DNA of 58,514 nucleotides, taken from Mesorhizobium norvegicum. Lineage in GTDB: Bacteria > Pseudomonadota > Alphaproteobacteria > Rhizobiales > Rhizobiaceae. The notes below the pieces were generated by a model, which worked only from the letters and a program-made list of their open reading frames with translations, had not been told where the DNA came from and ran no database searches. The position numbers were made by a program, and so were the translations under genes. The stretch covers positions 1 through 58,514 of the forward strand of contig NZ_SMYZ01000059.1 in the NCBI RefSeq assembly GCF_004919685.1, written 5' to 3'. Every line of letters begins with the position of its first letter. Within the stretch, counting starts at the first letter, position 1. Positions 17,882 through 25,086 of the stretch are shown here, piece after piece.

Positions 17882-18040
17882 ATGATCCAGTTGCTGAGCA
17901 TCTTTGGCGATGTCATGCGGATCGCAACGTTTCAATGGCGCGACGAAAGACAGCGTGAAAAACGCCGCGAAGAGCCGACCTGTCCCGGCCGCTGGGCGCC
18001 TTCGGCTGACAGGCAGCCGTTTCGCCGTTTCCGTCCGTGA
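17882..18040 (+). CDS. Possible 52-aa protein opposite the LysR gene
   Basis: A short reading frame of 52 residues starting MIQLLSIFGDVMRIATFQW, with a basic middle (RDERQREKRREE) and a Pro/Arg-rich end. A strong AAAGGAGA ribosome-binding site lies seven to eight bases before the ATG, and it directly faces the LysR start. I recognise no family. It could be the regulated target, or a chance ORF in a high-GC region. Confidence 0.45.
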   Translation: MIQLLSIFGDVMRIATFQWRDERQREKRREEPTCPGRWAPSADRQPFRRFRP

Positions 18041-18126
18041 CGGCGGGAGGCGCGCAAGGAGTGGGGATTGCGTTCTCCAGTGGAAGCCCACATCTATCGC
18101 CTGGGAAACGCGATACGGAGACTGTG

Positions 18127-18501
18127 GTGCGCGACCAACACGGGCATGCGCATAGTGCCGGACCGCCAAAGCGCGGCCGCAACTGGCCCGGCCCGTGGCG
18201 CAAGACGCCGGGCCGTCTGCTCGGCACGTCGCTCGTGCGCCTTTATCAACTGACGCTGTCCGGCTTTGTCGGCAATTCCTGCCGGCATCTGCCGACCTGT
18301 TCGGAATATGCGCATGAGGCGATCGCCCGCCATGGCCTGTGGGCCGGCGGCTGGATGGGATTTTTCCGCGTGCTGCGCTGCGGGCCATTCGGCACGCATG
18401 GCATCGACCGCGTGCCGGAAGCCTTGGCGGAGCGCTATGTCTGGTTCACGCCATGGCGGTACTGGCGGATCGGCAGCAAGCGTGGCGAAGCGCAGGGGTG
18501 A
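18127..18501 (+). CDS. yidD: Membrane protein insertion efficiency factor YidD
   Basis: A 124-aa YidD-family (DUF37) protein that helps YidC/Sec insert inner-membrane proteins. The family core is clear: LVRLYQLTLSGFVGNSCRHLPTCSEYAHEAI, given here only in part, then GLWAGGWMGFFRVLRCGPFG and GIDRVP. There is an extra basic N-terminus of about 45 residues. No ATG fits. GTG 18127 (or 18124) is chosen because GGAG lies six bases before 18127. It lies away from rnpA/yidC, as is normal in this order. Confidence 0.88.
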   Translation: MRDQHGHAHSAGPPKRGRNWPGPWRKTPGRLLGTSLVRLYQLTLSGFVGNSCRHLPTCSEYAHEAIARHGLWAGGWMGFFRVLRCGPFGTHGIDRVPEALAERYVWFTPWRYWRIGSKRGEAQG

Positions 18502-18648
18502 TGGCGCCGGTCAGGTCCCGGCGGCACTGCGCGTTTACGATCTGATAGGGTTAATACAAGCCTGCACAAAGACTGCGCATTTGAGACAAAATCGAGACAA
18601 GAGACCTCGCTAAGCCGCTCGCGAACCCCCTTCTGGAGCGAGCAGAAA

Positions 18649-19476
18649 ATGCGCAATTTCGACCGTCTTCCCTTCATCTTTGCCGGGATCCTGTTCCTGC
18701 TCGCCTGGCTGCTGGGATTTCCGCTGCGCGCGCAATCGGCGCCGCTGAAGGACGTTCAATGTACGGTGATCGCTGACGCGGCGAGCGGCAAGACGCTTTA
18801 CCAGGATGGTGTGTGCGATCAGCGGTTCAGCCCGGCTTCGACGTTCAAGGTGCCGCTGTCACTGATCGGCTACGACAGCGGGATCCTGAGCGACGAGCAC
18901 ACGCCGAGCTGGGATTACAAACCTGAATTCAACGCGGTGAAGCGGGATCAGAAGACAGTCGATCCGGTGATCTGGGAGCGGGATTCGATCCTCTGGTTCT
19001 CCCGGGAAATCACCCGCCGGCTTGGGCCGCAGAGTTTTGCCGGCTACGTCTCGAAATTCGGCTACGGCAACGCCGATGTTTCCGGCAACCCCGGCAAGAA
19101 TGACAGTCTGACCCACTCCTGGGTGAATTCCTCGCTCAAGATCACGCCGGTCGAGCAGGTCGATTTCCTGCGCAAGCTGCTGGCCCGCAAGCTGCCGGTC
19201 TCGGCCAAGGCTTACGACATGACATCAGCCATCATCCCGACCTTCCAGGCCGGAGGCTGGGCGGTGCAAGGCAAGACCGGCAGCACCAGGCTGCGCAACG
19301 ACGCCGACAAGGTCCAGGACAAGCGCTCGCTCGGCTGGTTCGTCGGCTGGGCGCAAAAGGATGGCCGCCAGATCGTCTTTGCGCGGCTGGTCGTCGACGC
19401 CAACCGCACCGATATGCCTAAGGGCCTCAAGACCCGGGCCGCGTTCCTGAAGGACCTGCCGCTGCTCATCAAATGA
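18649..19476 (+). CDS. Class D (OXA-type) beta-lactamase
   Basis: A 275-aa exported serine beta-lactamase. An N-terminal signal segment (FIFAGILFLLAWLLGFPLRAQSA) is followed by the class D motifs: Ser64-Thr-Phe-Lys67 (STFK), Ser113-Ile-Leu (the SxV position), YGN 139-141 and KTG 209-211. Lys67 would be carbamylated. Hydrolysis of penicillins or oxacillin is expected, but the actual spectrum is unknown. It lies between yidD and thrS with no mobile element, so it looks like a resident chromosomal gene. A GGAGCGAG site precedes the ATG. Confidence 0.9.
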   Translation: MRNFDRLPFIFAGILFLLAWLLGFPLRAQSAPLKDVQCTVIADAASGKTLYQDGVCDQRFSPASTFKVPLSLIGYDSGILSDEHTPSWDYKPEFNAVKRDQKTVDPVIWERDSILWFSREITRRLGPQSFAGYVSKFGYGNADVSGNPGKNDSLTHSWVNSSLKITPVEQVDFLRKLLARKLPVSAKAYDMTSAIIPTFQAGGWAVQGKTGSTRLRNDADKVQDKRSLGWFVGWAQKDGRQIVFARLVVDANRTDMPKGLKTRAAFLKDLPLLIK

Positions 19477-19502
19477 AGGGCTGACAGCTGAGCCGGGCTT
19501 TA

Positions 19503-19540
19503 CGGCGGCGGAATCTGTCCATAAAAGACAGCCGCCGCCG
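19503..19540 (+). promoter_or_regulatory. Structured hairpin in the thrS leader / intergenic region
   Basis: CGGCGGCGG (19503-19511) pairs with CCGCCGCCG (19532-19540). Inside, CTGTC (19515-19519) pairs with GACAG (19527-19531) around a 7-base CATAAAA loop, leaving a 3-base AAT bulge. It lies 63 bases before the thrS start. It may be a terminator or attenuator for the upstream gene, or a leader element of thrS. Confidence 0.5.
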
Positions 19541-19602
19541 GACGCATCCGGCTTTTCCCACGACCACCCGCGCTCGTTTGCGGGACTGGATAGGAGATAC
19601 AC

Positions 19603-21579
19603 GTGCTGAATTCCATTTCCCTGACATTTCCCGACGGTTCCGTTCGCGAATACGACGCGGCGATGACCGGTGCTGGCCTGGCCGAATCGATTTCGAAATC
19701 GCTGGCCAAGAAGGCCGTCGCATACGCCATCGACGGGACCGTGCGCGACCTCAGTGACCCGCTTGGCAAATCCGGCAAGGTCGAGATCGTCACTCGCGAC
19801 GATCCGCGCGCGCTGGAGCTGATCCGCCACGACACCGCACACGTGCTGGCGGAAGCCGTGCAGGAATTGTGGCCGGGAACGCAGGTGACCATCGGGCCGG
19901 TGATCGAGAACGGCTTCTATTATGACTTCGCCCGCAACGAGCCGTTCACGCCCGACGATTTTCCGGTGATCGAGAAGAAGATGCGCGAGATCATTGCGCG
20001 CAACAAGCCATTCACCAAAGAGGTCTGGTCGCGCGACAAGGCGAAAAAAGTGTTTGCCGACAAGGGCGAGCGCTACAAGCTCGAGCTGATCGACGCCATT
20101 CCCGAGGATCAGGATCTCAAGATCTACGCGCAGGGCGACTGGTTCGATCTTTGCCGTGGCCCGCACATGGCCTCGACCGGGCAGATCGGCAACGCCTTCA
20201 AATTGATGAAGGTGGCCGGTGCCTATTGGCGCGGCGACTCGAACAACCCGATGCTGACCCGCATCTACGGCACGGCCTGGGCCGACCAGGCGCAGCTTGA
20301 AGCCTACCAGACGATGCTGGAGGAGGCCGAGAAGCGCGACCACAGGAAGATCGGCCGCGAGATGGACCTGTTCCATTTCCAGGAAGAGGGGCCTGGCGTC
20401 GTCTTCTGGCACGCCAAGGGCTGGAAGATGTTCCAGAACCTGGTCAACTACATGCGCCGCCGCCTCGACGAGCAGGGCTACCAGGAAGTCAACGCGCCGC
20501 AGGTTCTCGACAAGAGCCTGTGGGAGACGTCAGGTCACTGGGGCTGGTATCGCGACACCATGTTCAAAGTGACGGTCGCCGGCGACGATACCGATGACGA
20601 CCGCGTTTTCGCGCTGAAGCCGATGAACTGTCCGGGCCATGTGCAGATTTTCAAGCATGGGTTGAAGTCTTATCGCGATCTTCCCGTAAAACTTGCAGAA
20701 TTCGGCAATGTTCATCGCTACGAGCCGTCGGGCGCGCTGCACGGGCTGATGCGCGTGCGCGGCTTCACGCAGGACGATGCGCACATCTTCTGCACCGAGG
20801 AACAGCTGGCGTCGGAGTGCTTGCGCATCAACGACCTGATCCTGTCGACCTATGCCGATTTCGGTTTTGAAGAAGTCAGCGTCAAGCTTTCAACGCGGCC
20901 GGACAAACGCGTCGGCACCGACGAGGCGTGGGATCACGCCGAGGCGATCATGGGCAATGTGCTGGAGACGATCAAGGCAAGGTCCGGCAATCGGATCAAG
21001 ACCTCGATCAATCCGGGCGAGGGCGCCTTCTACGGGCCGAAATTCGAGTATGTGCTCAAGGATGCCATCGGCCGCGAATGGCAGTGCGGCACGACGCAGG
21101 TCGACTTCAACCTGCCGGAACGCTTTGGCGCCTTCTATATCGGCTCGGATTCCGAGAAGAAGCAGCCAGTGATGGTGCACCGCGCCATCTGCGGCTCGAT
21201 GGAGCGCTTCCTCGGCATCCTGATCGAGCACTATTCCGGCCACTTCCCGCTGTGGTTCGCGCCGCTGCAGGTGGTGGTGGCGACGATCACGTCCGATGCC
21301 GACGGCTATGCGACCGAGGTGGTGGCAAAGCTGAAGGCCGCAGGCCTGTTGGCGGAAGCAGACCTGCGCAACGAGAAGATCAACTACAAGGTCCGCGAGC
21401 ACAGCCTGGCCAAGGTTCCGGTCATCCTCGTCTGCGGCAAGCGCGAGGCGGAGGAGCAGACAGTCAACATGCGCCGGCTGGGCTCACGCGACCAGGAATC
21501 GCTTGGCCTTGACCAGGCGATCGCGCAGTTGACCGAAGAAGCTGTTAAACCCGACCGCCGGCGCAAGCGCGCGGCCTGA
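19603..21579 (+). CDS. thrS: Threonyl-tRNA synthetase
   Basis: A 658-aa class II aminoacyl-tRNA synthetase. Domains in order are TGS (1-60), the HxxxH editing/SAD domain (RHDTAHVLAEAV ... GPHMAS), the class II catalytic core and the anticodon-binding domain (about 550-645). Catalytic zinc ligands lie in MNCPGH and in the later DDAHIF region, with motif 2 near RYEPSGALHGLMRVRGFTQ. The start is GTG 19603, with TAGGAGA seven bases upstream. A perfect terminator follows. Confidence 0.97.
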   Translation: MLNSISLTFPDGSVREYDAAMTGAGLAESISKSLAKKAVAYAIDGTVRDLSDPLGKSGKVEIVTRDDPRALELIRHDTAHVLAEAVQELWPGTQVTIGPVIENGFYYDFARNEPFTPDDFPVIEKKMREIIARNKPFTKEVWSRDKAKKVFADKGERYKLELIDAIPEDQDLKIYAQGDWFDLCRGPHMASTGQIGNAFKLMKVAGAYWRGDSNNPMLTRIYGTAWADQAQLEAYQTMLEEAEKRDHRKIGREMDLFHFQEEGPGVVFWHAKGWKMFQNLVNYMRRRLDEQGYQEVNAPQVLDKSLWETSGHWGWYRDTMFKVTVAGDDTDDDRVFALKPMNCPGHVQIFKHGLKSYRDLPVKLAEFGNVHRYEPSGALHGLMRVRGFTQDDAHIFCTEEQLASECLRINDLILSTYADFGFEEVSVKLSTRPDKRVGTDEAWDHAEAIMGNVLETIKARSGNRIKTSINPGEGAFYGPKFEYVLKDAIGREWQCGTTQVDFNLPERFGAFYIGSDSEKKQPVMVHRAICGSMERFLGILIEHYSGHFPLWFAPLQVVVATITSDADGYATEVVAKLKAAGLLAEADLRNEKINYKVREHSLAKVPVILVCGKREAEEQTVNMRRLGSRDQESLGLDQAIAQLTEEAVKPDRRRKRAA

Positions 21580-21596
21580 TCTGCACAGTGTCGACC

Positions 21597-21630
21597 AAAT
21601 GGCGGTGGAGCGATCCACCGCCATTTTCAT
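21597..21630 (+). terminator. Rho-independent-type terminator after thrS
   Basis: A perfect 13-bp stem (21597-21609 with 21614-21626) with a GCGA tetraloop ends in ATTTTCAT. It directly follows thrS and precedes the acyltransferase gene. The stem core is GGCGGTGGA / TCCACCGCC. Confidence 0.85.
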
Positions 21631-21663
21631 ATCCCTGTCACGCCGACCTTGTAACGAGCCCCT

Positions 21664-22602
21664 ATGCTCAAGCTGAAATTGCGCGAACGACCCTTTCCCG
21701 AGCTTTCCTATGCCAATCCGCGCCAGCCGGCGCTGACGCGCTGGTTCATTCATTCGGTCGAAGGCCTGTCGGGCCGTGACCGCTACACCGCGCTCTATGA
21801 TTTCTGGCGCCGCCAGGTCGTGCCGACCGGCGAACGCGTGTTCAGCCGCATGCTCGACCTGATCGACGTGCGGGTGCGGACATCAGATCAATGGCCGCCC
21901 GCGCAATTGCCGGATACGCCGCTGGTGATCGTCGCCAATCATCCGTTCGGCATTGGCGACGGCATTGCCGTGCTGTCGTTGGTCGAGCAGCTCGGGCGGC
22001 CGTTCCGGGTGATGATCCACAAGGACCTGCTCAAGATCCGCGAGATGGAGCCTTACTCGCTGCCGATCGACTTTTCCGAGACCAAGGACGCGCTCAAGAA
22101 CAACATGGCCGTGCGCCATGAAGCGGTGCGGCTGCTGAAAGAGGGCGTCACCATCGTGGTGTTCCCGGCCGGCGGCGTCGCCACCGCGCCGAAGGGCTTT
22201 GGTCGGGCGCGCGACTTGCCGTGGAAGATGTTTCCGGCCCGTCTTGTCCAGGACGCGAGGGCGTCGGTCATCCCGATGCATTTTTCCGGTCAGAACGGCA
22301 GGCTGTTCCACCTGGTCAGCGGGCCGATGAACATGGCAGAGCGCGACGGCCGGGTGGCGAAATTCGTCGGCAAGGCCTCGCTGACGCTGCGCACGTCGCT
22401 GCTCATCCACGAATTCGCGCGACTGTCCGGCAAGGCGATCGACGTGCGCGTCGGCGATGTGCTGAGCTGGAGCGAACTGGAGCCATTGCGTGACCGCAAG
22501 GCATTGCTCGACCGCCTTTATCGCGGCGTGTTCGACCTGGCGCCAGTCGTGGCGCGCCGCCGCATTCCGTTCCTACCGGCGCGGACCAAACTGGCAGCTT
22601 GA
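21664..22602 (+). CDS. Lysophospholipid acyltransferase family protein (PlsC-like)
   Basis: A 312-aa membrane-associated acyltransferase. The catalytic motif NHPFGIGDG has His-x5-Asp spacing, as in the NHPFG..DG subgroup. Later come FPAGGVATAP (the acceptor/phosphate-binding block) and VIPMHFSGQNGRLFH. It probably transfers acyl chains to a lysolipid such as lyso-ornithine lipid or lysophosphatidate; the substrate is not decidable by sequence. It has its own terminator upstream and converges with the next gene. Confidence 0.8.
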   Translation: MLKLKLRERPFPELSYANPRQPALTRWFIHSVEGLSGRDRYTALYDFWRRQVVPTGERVFSRMLDLIDVRVRTSDQWPPAQLPDTPLVIVANHPFGIGDGIAVLSLVEQLGRPFRVMIHKDLLKIREMEPYSLPIDFSETKDALKNNMAVRHEAVRLLKEGVTIVVFPAGGVATAPKGFGRARDLPWKMFPARLVQDARASVIPMHFSGQNGRLFHLVSGPMNMAERDGRVAKFVGKASLTLRTSLLIHEFARLSGKAIDVRVGDVLSWSELEPLRDRKALLDRLYRGVFDLAPVVARRRIPFLPARTKLAA

Positions 22603-22615
22603 AGTCGGAGGAAGG

Positions 22616-23578
22616 TCAGTCCGCGCCTTCTTCGGGGTCTATCGCCGCGGCCTCGGTGGCCAGAACCTCGATCTCCTGGTTCTGGCCGGCAACGACCGTA
22701 AAATCCTTCTGGTAGATGCGGTCGCGGTTCTTCGCGATGATGGTGTAGTCGCCCTCGGCCAACACCATCGAGGCGAAGGCGCCGACGGTTTCCTTGATCG
22801 GATCGCCGGATTCGTTGAGCAGCGACCAGGACGTGTCGGCGATCGCCTCGCCACCGGTTTCGCGCACCAGCTTCATCGTGATCTCGGCAGCGTGGTGCTC
22901 GACGGTCGCTTCGGTCAGCTTGCCGGCCTCGACACGGATGTCGGAGCGGATGACCGCATTGACCGCGCCATAGGTCGAGACGACATGGTAGATGCCGGCG
23001 TTGAGCCGCACGACACTGTTGGGCTCGACGTCGGGAATGATCAGCGCGCGGTCGCCATTGGCCTCGGCGGTGCCCTCGTAGATCGAAAAGCGCAGTTTCT
23101 TCGGCGGAATGCGCACGCCGCCGGACAGCACGGCGTCGAGCTTGAGGCCGCCGGCGTCGAGCACGAGGCTTTCGCGCTTGGCATCCTTGCCGACAGTGAT
23201 GCGCTTGGTGGCGCCGGCCCGGCCGTAGGAGGCATGAACCAGATAGCTGCCGGGTTCGAGCTGGAAGACGGCGGTGCCGCCATGGGAGGAAGCGACCATC
23301 GGCAATTTGCCGTTGACGGCTTCGGGCTTGAAGACGCGCCAGACGATGCCGCGCGTGATGTCGGAACCCTTGTCGGTCAATTGGGCGGACAGTGTGATGG
23401 CACCGCCGCCGCTCAGCGCCAGTGACGTCTCGCCTTTCGGCGTCGCATAGCTCGAAATTCCCGGAAGCTTCAGGTCGCTGACACCGTCGACGTTCTGCGC
23501 CATGGCGAACGAAACCGGCGCCATGAACAGCAGGGCGCCGAGCCAGACCAGGAAAAGACGGACAGTCCCCTCAAACAT
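22616..23578 (-). CDS. Exported protein of unknown function with repeated beta-sandwich-like segments
   Basis: A 320-aa protein with a signal peptide (LFLVWLGALLFMAPVSFAMAQ). The mature part has four similar stretches of the type G.YLVHASYGRA / GIYHVVSTYGAVNAVI / GDYTIIAKNRDRIYQKDFTV. This pattern suggests carboxypeptidase-regulatory or Ig-like domains. I do not recognise a named family. ATG 23578 is preferred because it places the signal peptide at the start; a TTG at 23614 adds 12 residues. It converges with the acyltransferase and is divergent from the nitroreductase. Confidence 0.65.
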   Translation of the reverse strand: MFEGTVRLFLVWLGALLFMAPVSFAMAQNVDGVSDLKLPGISSYATPKGETSLALSGGGAITLSAQLTDKGSDITRGIVWRVFKPEAVNGKLPMVASSHGGTAVFQLEPGSYLVHASYGRAGATKRITVGKDAKRESLVLDAGGLKLDAVLSGGVRIPPKKLRFSIYEGTAEANGDRALIIPDVEPNSVVRLNAGIYHVVSTYGAVNAVIRSDIRVEAGKLTEATVEHHAAEITMKLVRETGGEAIADTSWSLLNESGDPIKETVGAFASMVLAEGDYTIIAKNRDRIYQKDFTVVAGQNQEIEVLATEAAAIDPEEGAD

Positions 23579-23735
23579 GCCTTGCGTTGAAGCCCATGGC
23601 GGTGGCAATTTCAAGGCTTAAGAGTCCGATCAGTAGGACTCTTCCGTCCGGCGTATCCCGCGCCAATGCCCGAGCCGCCCGAATTCCCGATGGTGCGCTT
23701 CAGCTCAAAACAGAATGTCTAGGAGACTTGCGCCC

Positions 23736-24320
23736 ATGGCGTCGCCGATCATCGATTTCCTGCTGACCCGAAACTCCGCACCGATCCCTGATCTGAAGGA
23801 ACCGGCGCCGAGCGATGCGGAGATCGCGACGATGATCGCCGCTGCCTCCAGGGTGCCCGACCATGGCCGATTGGAGCCCTGGCGCTTCATTGTCTACCGT
23901 GGCGAAGCGCGTGTCGAGATCGGCAGACAATTGGCGGTGCTTGCCGAGCAGCGGGAGGGGCCATTACCGGAAGGCCGCCGCAACCAGGAACTGGCGCGGT
24001 TCGCGCGCGCGCCGCTGGTCATCGGCGTCGTATCTATCCCCAGGGAGAATCCAAAAATCCCGCAATGGGAAATGTTCCTGTCGGGCGGCATGGCGGCGAT
24101 GAACCTGATGATAGCAGCCAACGCGCTGGGCTATGGCACCAACATGATCAGCAACTGGTATTCGGATGTGCCGGAGGGCAGGGCGCTGCTGGGGCTGGCG
24201 CCGCAGGAGCGGGTCATCGGCTTCATCCATATCGGCTCCTATGCCGGCCCGGCGCCGGAGCGGCCCCGGCCTGATCCGACAAAGCTTTACGGCGACTATG
24301 CCGGGCCGTGGGTGGGCTGA
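23736..24320 (+). CDS. Nitroreductase family protein (YdjA-like)
   Basis: A 194-aa FMN-dependent oxidoreductase. SRVPDHGRLEPWRFIV near residue 35-50 is the FMN-binding opening of the short YdjA-type nitroreductases; GGMAAMNLMIAANALGYGT follows at the dimer interface. The substrate is unknown. ATG 23736 has AGGAG about ten bases upstream and is favoured over ATG 23715. Its TGA is immediately followed by the ATG of a flavin reductase-like gene, so the two are probably translated together. Confidence 0.85.
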   Translation: MASPIIDFLLTRNSAPIPDLKEPAPSDAEIATMIAAASRVPDHGRLEPWRFIVYRGEARVEIGRQLAVLAEQREGPLPEGRRNQELARFARAPLVIGVVSIPRENPKIPQWEMFLSGGMAAMNLMIAANALGYGTNMISNWYSDVPEGRALLGLAPQERVIGFIHIGSYAGPAPERPRPDPTKLYGDYAGPWVG

Positions 24321-24929
24321 ATGTTCTACGAACCTTCAAAGGGCCACGGCCTGCCGCACGACCCTTCGAAGGCGATCGTGGCGCCGCGTCCGATCGGCTG
24401 GATTTCGACGCTGAACAGGGCTGGTGAGATCAACCTCGCTCCGTATTCTTTCTTCAATGCCGTCTCGACGCGACCCTTCATCGTCTGGTTTTCTTCCGAA
24501 GGCGAGAAGGACAGCGCCTCCTTTGCCCAGGAAACCGGCGAGTTCGTCGCCAATCTCGTCAGCCGCGACCTCGCGGAGAAGATGAACCGCACATCGGTCA
24601 ACGCACCGCGCGGCGTCAATGAGTTCGTTTATGCCGACCTTGCCATGGCGCCGTCGCGCCTGGTCGCGCCGCCGCGCGTGGCGGCAGCGCCAGCAGCGCT
24701 CGAATGCCGGGTGACGGAGGTCTTTCGGCCAAAGGCGCTGGACGGATCGCCGACAAGTGCTGTCGTCGTTGCCGGCGAAGTGGTCGGCGTATACATCGAC
24801 GACGCCTTTCTGACAGACGGTCTGTTCGACATCACCAAAGCCGGCAATGTCGCCCGACTCGGCTATATGGACTATGCCAGCGTCGACGAGGTGTTTTCGA
24901 TGCGCCGGCCACGTTGGGACAAGGACTAA
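24321..24929 (+). CDS. Flavin reductase-like FMN-binding split-barrel protein
   Basis: A 202-aa protein of the flavin reductase/DIM6-NTAB split-barrel family. It begins with PSKAIVAPRPIGWISTLN and then NLAPYSFFNAVSTRPFIVWFSS, the standard FMN-site region. It may supply reduced flavin or act as a flavin-linked oxidoreductase. The start codon abuts the stop of the nitroreductase with no gap, which suggests coupled expression and related roles. Confidence 0.85.
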   Translation: MFYEPSKGHGLPHDPSKAIVAPRPIGWISTLNRAGEINLAPYSFFNAVSTRPFIVWFSSEGEKDSASFAQETGEFVANLVSRDLAEKMNRTSVNAPRGVNEFVYADLAMAPSRLVAPPRVAAAPAALECRVTEVFRPKALDGSPTSAVVVAGEVVGVYIDDAFLTDGLFDITKAGNVARLGYMDYASVDEVFSMRRPRWDKD

Positions 24930-24948
24930 CCCTGAGGTTCGGCCGCCG

Positions 24949-24965
24949 TCCGCCGCGTCGGCGGA
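24949..24965 (+). terminator. Possible terminator hairpin after the flavin reductase gene
   Basis: TCCGCCG-CGT-CGGCGGA is a perfect 7-bp stem with a 3-base loop, about 20 bases after the stop. No strong T-run follows (TTCC only). Confidence 0.35.
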
Positions 24966-25086
24966 TTCCATAGCCGTGAGCACGCGAAAGCGATTCCCCT
25001 TTATCTGAACACACGCTAAGAGAGCGGCTTCGGCGATGCGTTGGGGTTGCGCATCGACCTTGGGGACATTGCGGGGCGCGGGCGAC

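Noticed and set aside
19477..19602. T-box riboswitch before thrS
   Set aside because: No T-box consensus is present, and T-boxes are not expected in alphaproteobacteria.
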